Notes: generated from the letters alone by a model not told the origin. A stretch of DNA of 64,000 bases from Caulobacter vibrioides (GCF_002310375.3 NZ_CP023315.3:186001-250000); one strand, 5' to 3'. Counted from the stretch's first letter, positions 51,149 through 60,500 are shown. Made by a program: numbers and translations.

Positions 51149-51937
51149 ATGACAACGACCCAGTCCGCCGGCGAAATCACCGGAAACGTCCTGTTCTACC
51201 ACGCGCCTGAGCCGCTGAACCGCGAACAGCACGCCAAGCTCGCGCTCGTCCACAAGGACAAGCCGTACGCGTTCGCCGCCGCTGGCACGGCCGTTCCGCT
51301 GACCGTCTCGGAATTCGCTCCCGCCGCCCTGACCTTCCCGGTGATCTTCGCCGGCGATGATCGCGTGCCGCTGGCGGTGATGGGCCTGAACCAGCAAGAA
51401 AACCTGTTCATCGGCGCGGATGGTTCGATCGAGCCGAACGTCTACATCCCGGCCTATATCCGCCGTTATCCGTTCGTGCTGGCCAATGACGACACCCAGG
51501 ACCGCCTGATCGTCTGCATCGACCGCAGCAGCGACCTGCTGACCGAGCAAGGCCAAACCCCGCTGTTCGACGCCAAGGGCGAGCCGACCGAATACACCCA
51601 GAACTGCATCAAGTTCTGCGACGACTTCGAGGTCGAGCGTCGCCGCACCGACTCGTTCGTCCAGATCCTGAAGGACAACGACCTGTTCGAGCTGAAGAAG
51701 GCCACCTTCCAGCCGACCGACGAAGCCGGCGCTCCGGTCGGCGAGCCGGTCACCGTCGCCGAGTACTTCGGCGTGTCGGAAGAGAAGCTGAACGGCCTGT
51801 CGGCCGAGAAGCTGAAGGAACTGCAAGAGAACGGCGCCCTGGCCCAGATCTATGCGCACCTCGTTTCGCTGCTCGGCTGGGACCGCCTGATCAACAAGAC
51901 GATGATGAAGCAGGCCGAAGCCGCGAACCTGAACTAA
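51149..51937 (+). CDS. sapC: SapC family protein
   Basis: 262 residues. The SapC domain covers most of the protein (VLFYHAPEPLNREQHAKLAL, FPVIFAGDDRVPLAVMGLNQQENLFIG, YIPAYIRRYPFVLA, then LLTEQGQTPLFDAKGEPTEYTQNCIKFCDDFE). SapC was named in Campylobacter S-layer loci, but the biochemical function is unknown. There is no signal peptide, so it is likely cytoplasmic. Codon use suggests high expression. It is monocistronic, with its own promoter and strong terminator. Confidence 0.88.
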   Translation: MTTTQSAGEITGNVLFYHAPEPLNREQHAKLALVHKDKPYAFAAAGTAVPLTVSEFAPAALTFPVIFAGDDRVPLAVMGLNQQENLFIGADGSIEPNVYIPAYIRRYPFVLANDDTQDRLIVCIDRSSDLLTEQGQTPLFDAKGEPTEYTQNCIKFCDDFEVERRRTDSFVQILKDNDLFELKKATFQPTDEAGAPVGEPVTVAEYFGVSEEKLNGLSAEKLKELQENGALAQIYAHLVSLLGWDRLINKTMMKQAEAANLN

Positions 51938-51962
51938 GGTTCGGCGTCAGCTGAAATCGAAG

Positions 51963-51994
51963 AGGGCGGCGGGCCTGACCCGCCGCCCTTTTTC
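51963..51994 (+). terminator. Rho-independent terminator of sapC
   Basis: AGGGCGGCGGG (51963-51973) pairs perfectly with CCCGCCGCCCT (51979-51989) around CCTGA, followed by TTTTC. Confidence 0.95.
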
Positions 51995-52004
51995 TTTGGC
52001 CGGT

Positions 52005-52397
52005 TCAGCGGGCGAAGATGCTGCGCGTCAGGCACGAGAAGACCAGGCGGCCGGCCTCGTCGAGCAGGTCGTGCTGGGCGATGACGATGCCCTTGCCCTC
52101 GCCGACCGGGTCCTTGCCCATCACCGTCATGCGGCCGCGCAGCAGCTCGCCCACGGGCGGGTTGCGCATCCAGCGCAGGGCGTCGACGCCCAGGCGCTTG
52201 GTCTGAGGCCAGGCCGCGCTGGCTTCGCTATCGAGCCTGGTCCAGATCGCGAAGATCATGCCGTCGGGCGCGCCGTTTTCCACCGGCCAGCCGGGCGTGA
52301 AGGCGGCGATGAAGGCGTCCAAGGCCTTGGCGTCGACCGCGCGGGTGCCGAGCGAGACAACCTGACCGATCTCGATATCGTCGAAGGCGGCGGGCAT
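52005..52397 (-). CDS. MaoC-like hotdog-fold protein
   Basis: About 130 residues. A MaoC-type dehydratase-like single hotdog fold (FDDIEIGQVVSLGTRAVDAKALDAFIAAF, GMIFAIWTRLDSE, GVDALRWMRNPPVGELLRGRMTVMGKDPVGEGKGIVI). The hydratase Asp-x4-His catalytic pair is not obvious: the usual D-P-x-P-x-H block near the N-terminus is replaced. It may be a binding or thioesterase-like member. ATG 52397 matches the family N-terminus. Confidence 0.7.
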   Translation of the reverse strand: MPAAFDDIEIGQVVSLGTRAVDAKALDAFIAAFTPGWPVENGAPDGMIFAIWTRLDSEASAAWPQTKRLGVDALRWMRNPPVGELLRGRMTVMGKDPVGEGKGIVIAQHDLLDEAGRLVFSCLTRSIFAR

Positions 52398-52510
52398 GGG
52401 CGTCTCCAGGATGATTCCTCGCCCAACTGTCCGTTGGGGCTTGGCCATTGTCGAGAGCGGGCTGGCGGTCCATGTGTAAGTCACGTTCTTTTCCGTGTCC
52501 GGGCCCGCGC

Positions 52511-54676
52511 ATGTTCCTGAAGAAAGCCGTCCTCGCCCTGCAAGCCTTGCTGATGGCGGCCTTGCTCGGTGGTCCAGCCCTCGCGGGGCCGGTCGTGAAC
52601 TCGGGCCATATCGAATCTGAGCTGGTGGCCCAAGAGACCGGCATCGCGCCCGGGGGTACGATCTATGTCGCGCTCCGGCAAAAGATCATGCCGGGCTGGC
52701 ATACCTACTGGCGCAATCCCGGCGACGCCGGGGAGCCGACCAAGATCACCTGGACCCTGCCGGAGGGTTGGCGCGCCGGGGACATGGTTTGGCCGACGCC
52801 GCAGAAGGCCAAGCTCGGACCGTTGCTCGACTACGCCTACAAGGGCGAGGTGCTGATCCCGGTCCCGATCACGGCGTCGGCCGACGCCAAACCGGGCACG
52901 ACGCTCAGCCTCACCGCCGATGTCTTCTATCTGGTCTGCGAGCAGATCTGCATTCCCGAGGAAGCCAAGCTGTCGCTGCTTCTGCCGGTGGTCGCCGGGG
53001 CGCCGTCGCCTGACCCCAAATGGGGCGCCGTCATTGGCAAGGTGCTGGCCGAGGCCCCCAAGCCCGCCGGCCTCAAGGCGGTCTTCAAGCTTGAGGGACA
53101 GGCGTTGAAGCTGGCCGTCATCGGCGGCCCGCTGACGGGCGCCGACATGGCGGGCGCCTATTTCTATCCTTACTCGTCGAAGGTCATCGAACACGCCGCC
53201 GAGCAGGCGATCGAGCGGGGACCCGAAGGGCTGACCCTCACGCTGAAGCCCGGCTATGACTTCGTCGGAGGCGGTACGCCCCCGACCGAACTCGTCGGAG
53301 TGCTGGCGACCAAGGCCGGCGCCTGGGAAGTGACCGCGACCGTCGGCGATCCGCCACCGCAGGCCTCGGGACTGGGCGCGCCGCCGGCGGAAGCTGCGCC
53401 CGCAACGGGTCTCGCCGGCGGCCTCGCCGGGGCGCTGCTGTTCGCCTTCCTGGGCGGGCTGATCCTCAATCTGATGCCTTGCGTCTTCCCGGTGCTGTCG
53501 ATGAAGGCGGCCAGCCTGGCGGGTCACGCCCATGAGGCGACCAAGGCGCGCGTCCAGGGCCTGGCCTTCCTGGTCGGCGTCGTGGCCACCTTCCTGGCCC
53601 TCGCCGGCGCGCTATTAGCGGTTCGCGCCGGTGGCGCGGCGGTGGGCTGGGGCTTCCAGCTGCAGTCGCCTCTGGTCATCGCCGGCCTGGCGCTGTTGAT
53701 GCTGCTGGTGGCCCTGAACATGTCCAGCGTCTTCGAGATCGGGACGTCTGTGCAGGGCGTCGGCGCCGGCGCCTCGTCGAAAGGTGGCGTCACCGGGGCC
53801 TTTTTCACCGGCGCGCTCGCGGTCGTGGTGGCCGCGCCCTGCACTGCGCCGTTCATGGCGGGCGCCCTGGGTTACGCGCTCACCCAACCAACCGTCGTCG
53901 CCCTAGGGGTCTTTCTGGCCTTGGCGCTGGGCTTCGCCGCCCCGTTCGTGGCGGTCACCTTCATTCCCGGCGCCTTGAAGCTGCTGCCGCGTCCTGGCGG
54001 CTGGATGGAGGTGCTGAAGAAGGGTCTGGCGTTCCCGATGTATGGCGCGGCGTTGTGGCTCGTCTGGGTGTTCGCCCAACAGGCGGGGCCGATCGCGCTG
54101 GGCCAACTGCTGGTCGCGGGCGTCCTGGCGGCGTTCGGCGCGTGGCTCTACGGCCTGGCGCAGGCGCGCCGCGCGATGGGCAAGGGTTCAGCAGTGTCGA
54201 TGATCCTGGGCCTGCTGGCGGTGATCGGCGCGCTCGGCCTCGCCGCCGCCGCCGCCTTGTCCGCCAAGCCTCCGACCGCCGCCTCCGCCGCCTCCGCCGC
54301 CGAAGCCTCGACGCCGAGCGGTCCGGGCCTGACGGCGGAAGTCTGGTCGCCCGAGAAGGTCAAGGCGCTGCAGGCCGAAGGCCGTCCGATCCTCGTGGAC
54401 TTCACCGCCGCCTGGTGCGTGACCTGCCAGGTCAATGAGAAGGTCGCGCTTTCCGGTCCCAAGGTCGCCGAGGCCTTCAAGGCCCAGAACGCGGTGCTGT
54501 TGAAGGCGGACTGGACCAATCGCGACCCGGTCATCGCCAAGGCGCTGGGCGAGTTCAACCGCGTCGGCGTGCCCCTGTACCTCGTCTACCCGAAGAACGG
54601 CGGCGCGCCGGTTATCCTGCCCCAGTTGCTGACCGAGGGCATGGTGATCGAGGCGATCGAGAAGGCTGGGGCTTAG
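52511..54676 (+). CDS. dsbD: DsbD/ScsB-like thiol:disulfide interchange protein
   Basis: 721 residues. Signal peptide ends PALAG. The N-terminal periplasmic domain carries a Cys pair (YLVCEQICIPEEAKL, about residues 143 and 147). A membrane domain with about eight helices has the conserved pair in NLMPCVFPVLSMKA and AAPCTAPFMAGALGYAL. The C-terminal thioredoxin-like domain has WCVTC (about residue 635). Electrons pass from cytosolic thioredoxin to periplasmic substrates. The enlarged N-terminal domain is closer to ScsB than to classical E. coli DsbD. A redoxin with a lone Cys is encoded 0.9 kb downstream and might be a client. Confidence 0.88.
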   Translation: MFLKKAVLALQALLMAALLGGPALAGPVVNSGHIESELVAQETGIAPGGTIYVALRQKIMPGWHTYWRNPGDAGEPTKITWTLPEGWRAGDMVWPTPQKAKLGPLLDYAYKGEVLIPVPITASADAKPGTTLSLTADVFYLVCEQICIPEEAKLSLLLPVVAGAPSPDPKWGAVIGKVLAEAPKPAGLKAVFKLEGQALKLAVIGGPLTGADMAGAYFYPYSSKVIEHAAEQAIERGPEGLTLTLKPGYDFVGGGTPPTELVGVLATKAGAWEVTATVGDPPPQASGLGAPPAEAAPATGLAGGLAGALLFAFLGGLILNLMPCVFPVLSMKAASLAGHAHEATKARVQGLAFLVGVVATFLALAGALLAVRAGGAAVGWGFQLQSPLVIAGLALLMLLVALNMSSVFEIGTSVQGVGAGASSKGGVTGAFFTGALAVVVAAPCTAPFMAGALGYALTQPTVVALGVFLALALGFAAPFVAVTFIPGALKLLPRPGGWMEVLKKGLAFPMYGAALWLVWVFAQQAGPIALGQLLVAGVLAAFGAWLYGLAQARRAMGKGSAVSMILGLLAVIGALGLAAAAALSAKPPTAASAASAAEASTPSGPGLTAEVWSPEKVKALQAEGRPILVDFTAAWCVTCQVNEKVALSGPKVAEAFKAQNAVLLKADWTNRDPVIAKALGEFNRVGVPLYLVYPKNGGAPVILPQLLTEGMVIEAIEKAGA

Positions 54677-54682
54677 GCCGCG

Positions 54683-55414
54683 CTACTTCTTCTTGTCGCC
54701 GCCGAATGGCAGCTTGGCCTTGACCTGATCGAGGGGCGTCTTGGTGACGACCACCGGCGGCGGCACGTTCACCGGCGCGGTCTTGATCGGATAGGCGCGC
54801 CAGCCGGCCTGGATCAGGGCGTTGAACCCCTGGCACTTGGGCAGGTAGCGCACCAGGCCCGCGCGCGGCTTGGCGAACGGCGGCGGCTGGACCAGATCTT
54901 GCCGCTTGGGGTCCACGAAGCGCCAGTCGGTCGGCAGGCCGTAGCCCTTCTCGCCCCCGAGGCGGACCGCCTGATAGGCGATATTCGCCTGGAAAGGCTG
55001 GACGCCGTACTTGAGCATGGCGCGCAGGAAGATCTGGTCGGCCTCCTCGCGCTTGCCGGGCTCGCCGATCGTATAGAGCCAGTCGTGGACGATGGCGGCG
55101 CGCGCCGTCGGGCCTTGCGGATCGATGAAGGCCTGACCGTACCAGGGCACGCTGGCGAAATCGGTCACGTACCAGCGCGGCACCACGATCACCTTGCCGG
55201 TCTCGACGTCGCAGTAGGGGAACTCGGCGTCCAGCGTGAACAGCTTGCGGCCGTCCTTGGTCTGGTTGAACAGCATGATCGGCTGCGGCGTCAGCGAGCT
55301 CGGCGGCGTCGGCGCCACCACAGGCACAAAGACAGTCGTGCTCGTCTGTGTCGCGCACGCGCTCGCCAGCAGGGCGGCGCCGATCAGGGCTAGGGCGGTT
55401 CTCGAACGGGACAT
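54683..55414 (-). CDS. DUF1353-domain lipoprotein
   Basis: 243 residues. Lipoprotein signal with LASAC (Cys20), then the DUF1353 block: VVPRWYVTDFASVPWYGQAF and AAIVHDWLYT, followed by EEADQIFLRAMLKYG. The C-terminal tail is Pro/Lys-rich (PFGGDKKK). DUF1353 proteins are common in phages, where the function is unknown; here it is chromosomal, lipid-anchored and among core genes. It converges with dsbD, six bases between stops. Confidence 0.82.
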   Translation of the reverse strand: MSRSRTALALIGAALLASACATQTSTTVFVPVVAPTPPSSLTPQPIMLFNQTKDGRKLFTLDAEFPYCDVETGKVIVVPRWYVTDFASVPWYGQAFIDPQGPTARAAIVHDWLYTIGEPGKREEADQIFLRAMLKYGVQPFQANIAYQAVRLGGEKGYGLPTDWRFVDPKRQDLVQPPPFAKPRAGLVRYLPKCQGFNALIQAGWRAYPIKTAPVNVPPPVVVTKTPLDQVKAKLPFGGDKKK

Positions 55415-55578
55415 CGGCGCGTGATCTTCAGGAAGGTACAGGGTCTTCTGGGCGGCGTCAGTCTGATGATCAAGTCACTATGGCGAAGTTTCGACCCCCA
55501 CAGGATTGCGACTGCGAATCTTCCGCAGATCATCGGTTTGTGAGAGGCTGTTGGCGTATTTGTCGCTGGAGACCCAAC

Positions 55579-56184
55579 ATGTCGATCACGCGCCGCCTTG
55601 TGGCCGCCGCCCTGCCGCTGACCGCTCTTGTTCCCGCCGTCGCTCATGCCCGTCCCGCGCCCGATTTCACGGCGATCGACGCCGACGGCAAGACGCGGTC
55701 GCTGTCGGAGTTTCGCGGCAAGACCGTGGTCCTGGAGTGGACCAATGAGGGCTGCCCCTATGTTCGCAAGCACTATTCCGGGAACATGCAGGGCCTGCAG
55801 CAGGCCGCGCGCGCCGACGGCGTGGTCTGGCTGACCATCGCGTCGTCCGCGCCCGGCAAGCAGGGCCACTTCGCGGACGGGGCCGCCGCCAAGGCCTGGA
55901 TGAACGCCAAGGGCGCCAAGCCCACGGCCTTGCTGCTCGACGGCGATAGCAAGGTCGCCACGCTCTACAAGGCCAAGACCACGCCCCACATGTTCGTCAT
56001 CGATAAGACCGGCGCGGTGGTCTACGAGGGCGCGATCGACGACAAGCCGACCAACAAGGTCGAGGATGTCCAGGGTGCCAAAAACCTCGTGGCCGCCGCC
56101 CTCACCGACCTGAAGTCGGGCCGCAAGGTCGGCACCGCGTTCGTCACGCCCTATGGCTGCTCGGTGAAGTACAAGGACGCCTAA
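55579..56184 (+). CDS. Exported redoxin/AhpC-TSA family protein with a single active-site Cys
   Basis: 201 residues. Signal peptide ends VAHARPAPDF. Thioredoxin/peroxiredoxin fold with FRGKTVVLEWTNEGCPYVRKHYSGNMQGLQQ: one Cys where resolving or CXXC cysteines are usual. KTTPHMFVIDKTGAVVYEGAIDD provides the cis-Pro region. A second Cys is only near the C-terminus (TPYGCSVKY). It probably acts in periplasmic thiol or peroxide chemistry. GGAG precedes ATG 55579. Confidence 0.82.
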   Translation: MSITRRLVAAALPLTALVPAVAHARPAPDFTAIDADGKTRSLSEFRGKTVVLEWTNEGCPYVRKHYSGNMQGLQQAARADGVVWLTIASSAPGKQGHFADGAAAKAWMNAKGAKPTALLLDGDSKVATLYKAKTTPHMFVIDKTGAVVYEGAIDDKPTNKVEDVQGAKNLVAAALTDLKSGRKVGTAFVTPYGCSVKYKDA

Positions 56185-56199
56185 CCGCCATCGCGCCGT

Positions 56200-56694
56200 C
56201 TAGGCCGCAGGCCGAGGCGGCGCGATGATGACCTCGACGTTGTCGTTGAGCAGGTAGACCATGTCGCGGAGCGCGAGGTCCTGGGCCTTGGTCGTCTTGG
56301 CGACGCGCACGGCGGAGAGCTTCTCGGGCAGGTCCTGGCTGATGCCGCGCAGGATGCACTTGAGGTCGTCGACCGCGCCGCGCTCCCTCAGGGAGACGTG
56401 GCCCTTCATGTCCAGCGCCGCGAGATCGCCGATCTTGCCCGAGAACGCGTCGAAGGCCTTCAGCGGCGCGGCGGCGCTGGTCGGGTCGGCCTTGGCCAGT
56501 TGGGCGCGGTAGGTCTCGGCCTGGGCCTTCAGTTGACGCGCGCGCTTGACGATATCGATAAACAGCGGCTCACCCACCACAGAAGCGGGAGCAGCAGGCG
56601 CCTGGGCGACAGCCGGGGTCGGGCCTGTGCTTTGCCCTGGATTGAACGACGCCATCCAGAGCATGGCGGAAAAGGCGACGGCGTCACAGGACAT
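56200..56694 (-). CDS. Hypothetical exported protein
   Basis: 164 residues, no family recognised. A weak hydrophobic N-terminus (CDAVAFSAMLWMASF) is followed by a Pro/Ala linker and a helical charged domain (DIVKRARQLKAQAETYRAQLAKAD, LPEKLSAVRVAKTTKAQDLALRDMVYLLNDNVEVI). GGGAG lies seven bases before ATG 56694. The N-terminus could be a poor signal peptide. Its pgi and redoxin neighbours give no clue to function. Confidence 0.7.
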   Translation of the reverse strand: MSCDAVAFSAMLWMASFNPGQSTGPTPAVAQAPAAPASVVGEPLFIDIVKRARQLKAQAETYRAQLAKADPTSAAAPLKAFDAFSGKIGDLAALDMKGHVSLRERGAVDDLKCILRGISQDLPEKLSAVRVAKTTKAQDLALRDMVYLLNDNVEVIIAPPRPAA

Positions 56695-56798
56695 GAGGGG
56701 CTCCCGCAAAAAACGTCATTGGTCTGCCATGACGCGGCGGCGCCTGTTTGATAAGCCCCGTTCCGTAAACAGCGATTTACCAAACCTGTGAGGACGAC

Positions 56799-58418
56799 AT
56801 GGCCGATCTCGACGCCGCCTGGACCCGCCTGGAAGCCGCCGCCAAGGCCGCGGGCGACAAGCGCATCGTCGAGTTCTTCGACGCCGAGCCGGGGCGCCTT
56901 GAGGCCCTGACCCTGGATGTCGCGGGTTTGCACCTGGATCTCTCCAAGCAGGCCTGGGACGAGGCGGGTCTCGAAGCCGCGCTCGATCTCGCCCACGCGG
57001 CCGATGTCGAGGGCGCGCGCGCCCGCATGTTCGGCGGCGAGGCGATCAATTCGTCCGAGGGCCGCGCGGTGCTGCACACGGCCCTGCGCGCCCCTGCGGG
57101 CGCCGATGTGAAGGCCCTGGGCCAGCCGGTGATGGCCGAGGTCGAGGCCGTCCGCCAGCGGATGAAGGTCTTCGCCGAGGCCGTGCGCTCGGGCGCGATC
57201 AAGGGCGCGACTGGCAAGCCGTTCAAGGCCATCCTGCACATCGGCATCGGCGGATCGGACCTGGGCCCCCGCCTGCTGTGGGACGCCTTGCGGCCGATCA
57301 AGCCGTCGATCGACCTGCGCTTCGTGGCCAATGTCGACGGCGCCGAGTTCGCCCTGACGACCGCCGACATGGACCCGGAAGAGACCCTGGTCATGGTGGT
57401 CTCCAAGACCTTCACGACCCAGGAGACCATGGCCAACGCCGGCGCCGCGCGCGCCTGGCTGGTGGGGGCTCTGGGCGAGCAGGGCGCCAGCCAGCATCTG
57501 GCCGCCATCTCCACGGCGCTCGACAAGACCGCTGCCTTCGGCGTGCCGGACGAACGGGTGTTCGGTTTCTGGGACTGGGTCGGCGGCCGCTATTCGCTGT
57601 GGTCGTCGGTCAGCCTTTCGGTGGCCGTCGCAGCGGGCTGGGACGCGTTCCAGGGCTTCCTGGACGGCGGCGCGGCCATGGACGCGCATTTCCGCACGGC
57701 CCCTCTGGAGAAGAACGCGCCGGTGCTGGTGGCCCTGGCCCAGATCTTCAATCGCAATGGCCTGGACCGCCGGGCCCGCTCGGTTGTGCCGTACGCGCAC
57801 CGCCTGCGCCAACTGGCTTCGTTCCTCCAGCAGCTGGAGATGGAGAGCAACGGCAAGTCGGTCGGTCCCGACGGCAAGCCCGCCCAGCGCGGGACGGCCA
57901 CGGTGGTGTTCGGCGACGAGGGCACCAATGTCCAGCACGCCTATTTCCAGTGCATGCACCAGGGGACCGACATCACGCCGATGGAGTTGATCGGCGTCGC
58001 TCAGTCGGACGAAGGCCCGGCTGGCATGCACGAAAAGCTGCTCTCGAACCTGCTGGCTCAGGCCGAGGCCTTTATGGTTGGGCGGACCACGGACGATGTC
58101 GTGGCCGAGCTGAAGGCCAAGGGCGTGTCCGACGCCGAGATCGCCACCCTGGCCCCGCAGCGGACCTTCGCCGGCAACCGGCCCTCGACCCTGGTGCTGC
58201 TGGACCGCCTGACGCCGCAGACCTTCGGCGCCCTGATCGCGCTCTATGAGCACAAGACCTTCGTCGAGGGCGTGATCTGGGGGATCAATTCCTTCGACCA
58301 GTGGGGCGTCGAGCTGGGCAAGGTGATGGCGAACCGCATCCTGCCGGAGCTGGAGAGCGGCGCGGCGGGCGACCATGATCCGTCGACTGCGGTCTTGATC
58401 GCCCGTCTCAAAAAGTAG
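56799..58418 (+). CDS. pgi: Glucose-6-phosphate isomerase
   Basis: A 539-residue cytoplasmic enzyme interconverting glucose-6-phosphate and fructose-6-phosphate. Signatures are HIGIGGSDLGPRLLWDAL, MVVSKTFTTQETMANA, GFWDWVGGRYSLWSSVSLSV (about residue 250), and late QWGVELGKVMANRILPEL. Catalytic Glu and His lie in QLEMESNGKSVG and GTNVQHAYFQCMHQGTD. GAGGAC precedes ATG 56799. It is monocistronic and ends before a palindromic hairpin. Confidence 0.97.
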   Translation: MADLDAAWTRLEAAAKAAGDKRIVEFFDAEPGRLEALTLDVAGLHLDLSKQAWDEAGLEAALDLAHAADVEGARARMFGGEAINSSEGRAVLHTALRAPAGADVKALGQPVMAEVEAVRQRMKVFAEAVRSGAIKGATGKPFKAILHIGIGGSDLGPRLLWDALRPIKPSIDLRFVANVDGAEFALTTADMDPEETLVMVVSKTFTTQETMANAGAARAWLVGALGEQGASQHLAAISTALDKTAAFGVPDERVFGFWDWVGGRYSLWSSVSLSVAVAAGWDAFQGFLDGGAAMDAHFRTAPLEKNAPVLVALAQIFNRNGLDRRARSVVPYAHRLRQLASFLQQLEMESNGKSVGPDGKPAQRGTATVVFGDEGTNVQHAYFQCMHQGTDITPMELIGVAQSDEGPAGMHEKLLSNLLAQAEAFMVGRTTDDVVAELKAKGVSDAEIATLAPQRTFAGNRPSTLVLLDRLTPQTFGALIALYEHKTFVEGVIWGINSFDQWGVELGKVMANRILPELESGAAGDHDPSTAVLIARLKK

Positions 58419-58430
58419 TCTGACCAAGTC

Positions 58431-58454
58431 CCTCCCCCCTGATGGGGGAGGGGG
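58431..58454. repeat. Palindromic G/C-run hairpin between convergent genes
   Basis: CTCCCCC (58432-58438) pairs with GGGGGAG (58444-58450), with extra C/G runs outside. It shares the CCCCC-TGATG-GGGG core with the larger element at 26563-26686. It likely serves as a bidirectional terminator for pgi and the facing TonB receptor. Confidence 0.7.
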
Positions 58455-58457
58455 ACT

Positions 58458-60500
58458 CTAGAACGTCTTGCGCACCCGGAAGCTCATGAAGGTGCGGGGA
58501 TTGATCGCGCGGTCCTCGACGAAGGCGACCGCCCGGCTCGGGCCGCGGTTGGCGAAGACGGTGCGGCGGATGCTGAAGTCGTCCCACAGGTTCAGCTGGG
58601 CGCGGATCGCCAAGGTCGGGGTGGGCTTATACTCGGCGAAGGCCTCGTAGTACTGGGCGCCGCGCCAGACGCTGGTCTGGTCAACGTCATAGGTGCCCTG
58701 GCCCAGCAGCGGTAGCCAGTTGATGCCCCACTGGGTCTTGTACTTGGTCAGGTCCTGCTGGAAGCCGATATTGGCCTGGGTCGGGCGCACGCCGGAGATC
58801 GGGCGATCCTTGCCGGTCGTGGGATCCTTCACATGGGTCTCGTTCCAGTCGTTCTTGAAGGTGAAGCGGCCGCCCTTGATGCCGAGCTTGTCGGTCGGCA
58901 CCACAATATTAAGGCTCAGACGATCCAGGGTCGCGTCGCCGATATTGCCCACCGCCGACAGGCCGCCGGGCAGCGGCAGGCGGTCGATCACCCCGATGAT
59001 CTCGTCGTGGCGGTAGGTGAGGGCGATGATGCCCTCACCCCAGAAGCGTCGCTCATAGCCGATCTCGCTGATCCAGCGCTGCTCGGGCTTCAGCTCGACA
59101 TTGCCGCCGTAGACATTGCCGTCCTCCAGGTCCGAGGAGGCGGCGAAGTCTTCGAAGTCCAACTGACCCAGCTCCCGCTCGAAGCGGAAGCGCAGCTGGT
59201 TGTTGGCCACAGGCGTCCAGGTCGCGAGGAAGCGAGGCTTGGCGTAGAAGAAGCTCTTCTCGTTCTGCGCGTCGCCCGACTGCTTGATCGTCGAGGTCTC
59301 CAGGCGCAAGCCGCCTTCCAGGGTCAGGCGCGGATTGACCCGCCAGGTGGCCTTGGAGAAGGCCTCGCCGCGCAGTTCCTCGACCTTGACCGAGGCGCTG
59401 GGCAGCGGCACGGCGGCGCCCCCGACCGAATAGGCCTGCTTCACATCCAGCATGTTGTAGGCCACCTCGCCGCCGGTCTCGACGGTGATGGCCTTGCTCC
59501 AGTCGTGGCGGAGCTGGGCGCGGAAGATCGACTCGCCGCTGTCGCCCTCGGCGGTGAAGCGCTGCTGCGCCGCCTTGACCCCGTTCAGCGTTTCGTCGCT
59601 GGTCGAGGCGCTTTCGAAGTTTTCGAAGCTGTGGATGGCCCGCGTCTCCAGGGCCCAGTTGGGCGCCAGCGGGCGGGTGTAGGTCAGGCCCAGCTCCCCC
59701 GACTGCTCGTCATCGACGTAGTTGCTGCGACGCTCGGCGATCGCCGAGGTCAGGGTCTGCCACTGATTCCAGTCGTTGACGCCAAAGCGGGCCGTCGCTT
59801 CGATCTTGCCGCCGGCCAGGGGCGCCGAATAGTTGCCCCGGATGCTGCGCCCGCCGCCCCAGCTATCGTTCAGGAATTTCTCGTCGCGAAGGATCTTGCC
59901 GGTTCCGTCGCGACGAATGTTCGTCCCCGGACCATTGGAGTCGCTGCTGCCGATGCCGTCGCTCAGCGTCACGCCCCAGCTCTTGTCGCCGTTCGTGGCG
60001 GTGAACTGATAGCTGCCGCCGTAGAGATCACGGCCGCCGTCGAACTGGCTGGTGTTCCAGGTCAGGATCGACTGGCGGTTGGCGCCCTTCTTCAGGATCA
60101 CGTTCACGACGACCGAGTAGCCCTGCATATCGACGCCCGGCGCGCCGCCACGGATCAACTCGATCCGCTCGACCCGGTTGGCCTGGGTGCGCGAAAGCAC
60201 ATTGCTGCCCGTGTCGTTCTTGGAGGCCGGGCGAGCCCCATTGATCAGGATGTTGCCGACCGCGCCCTCGAAACCCCGGGCGCCGCTGCCGTCCTGCACC
60301 GAAAAGCCGGGCACGCGCTGCACCATCTCCAGCGCGGTGTTGGGACGTTGAGCGGCGAAGAAATCGGGCTGGAAGATCAACACGCCCCGCTGGGCGGCTT
60401 CGGCCTGTGCGGCGACTTGCTCGGGCGTCAGGTCGGCGGCCTGGGCGGCGCCGGCCAGCAGAATGGCGGCCGCGCTGGCCAGAAGCATGGTCTTGGTCAT
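58458..60500 (-). CDS. TonB-dependent receptor with lone plug and barrel
   Basis: 680 residues. Signal peptide ends AAQAADLTPEQ. An N-terminal Gln/Ala-rich spacer leads into a plug (ALEMVQRVPGFSVQDGSGARGFEGAVGNILINGARPASKND, VERIELIRGGAPGVDMQGYSVVVNVILKK). The barrel ends MSFRVRKTF. The plug belongs to a group without a clear siderophore or cobalamin signature. GAGGGG is eight bases before ATG 60500, better than the GTG at 60503. Ligand unknown; the solitary YjhX gene lies divergently upstream. Confidence 0.83.
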   Translation of the reverse strand: MTKTMLLASAAAILLAGAAQAADLTPEQVAAQAEAAQRGVLIFQPDFFAAQRPNTALEMVQRVPGFSVQDGSGARGFEGAVGNILINGARPASKNDTGSNVLSRTQANRVERIELIRGGAPGVDMQGYSVVVNVILKKGANRQSILTWNTSQFDGGRDLYGGSYQFTATNGDKSWGVTLSDGIGSSDSNGPGTNIRRDGTGKILRDEKFLNDSWGGGRSIRGNYSAPLAGGKIEATARFGVNDWNQWQTLTSAIAERRSNYVDDEQSGELGLTYTRPLAPNWALETRAIHSFENFESASTSDETLNGVKAAQQRFTAEGDSGESIFRAQLRHDWSKAITVETGGEVAYNMLDVKQAYSVGGAAVPLPSASVKVEELRGEAFSKATWRVNPRLTLEGGLRLETSTIKQSGDAQNEKSFFYAKPRFLATWTPVANNQLRFRFERELGQLDFEDFAASSDLEDGNVYGGNVELKPEQRWISEIGYERRFWGEGIIALTYRHDEIIGVIDRLPLPGGLSAVGNIGDATLDRLSLNIVVPTDKLGIKGGRFTFKNDWNETHVKDPTTGKDRPISGVRPTQANIGFQQDLTKYKTQWGINWLPLLGQGTYDVDQTSVWRGAQYYEAFAEYKPTPTLAIRAQLNLWDDFSIRRTVFANRGPSRAVAFVEDRAINPRTFMSFRVRKTF

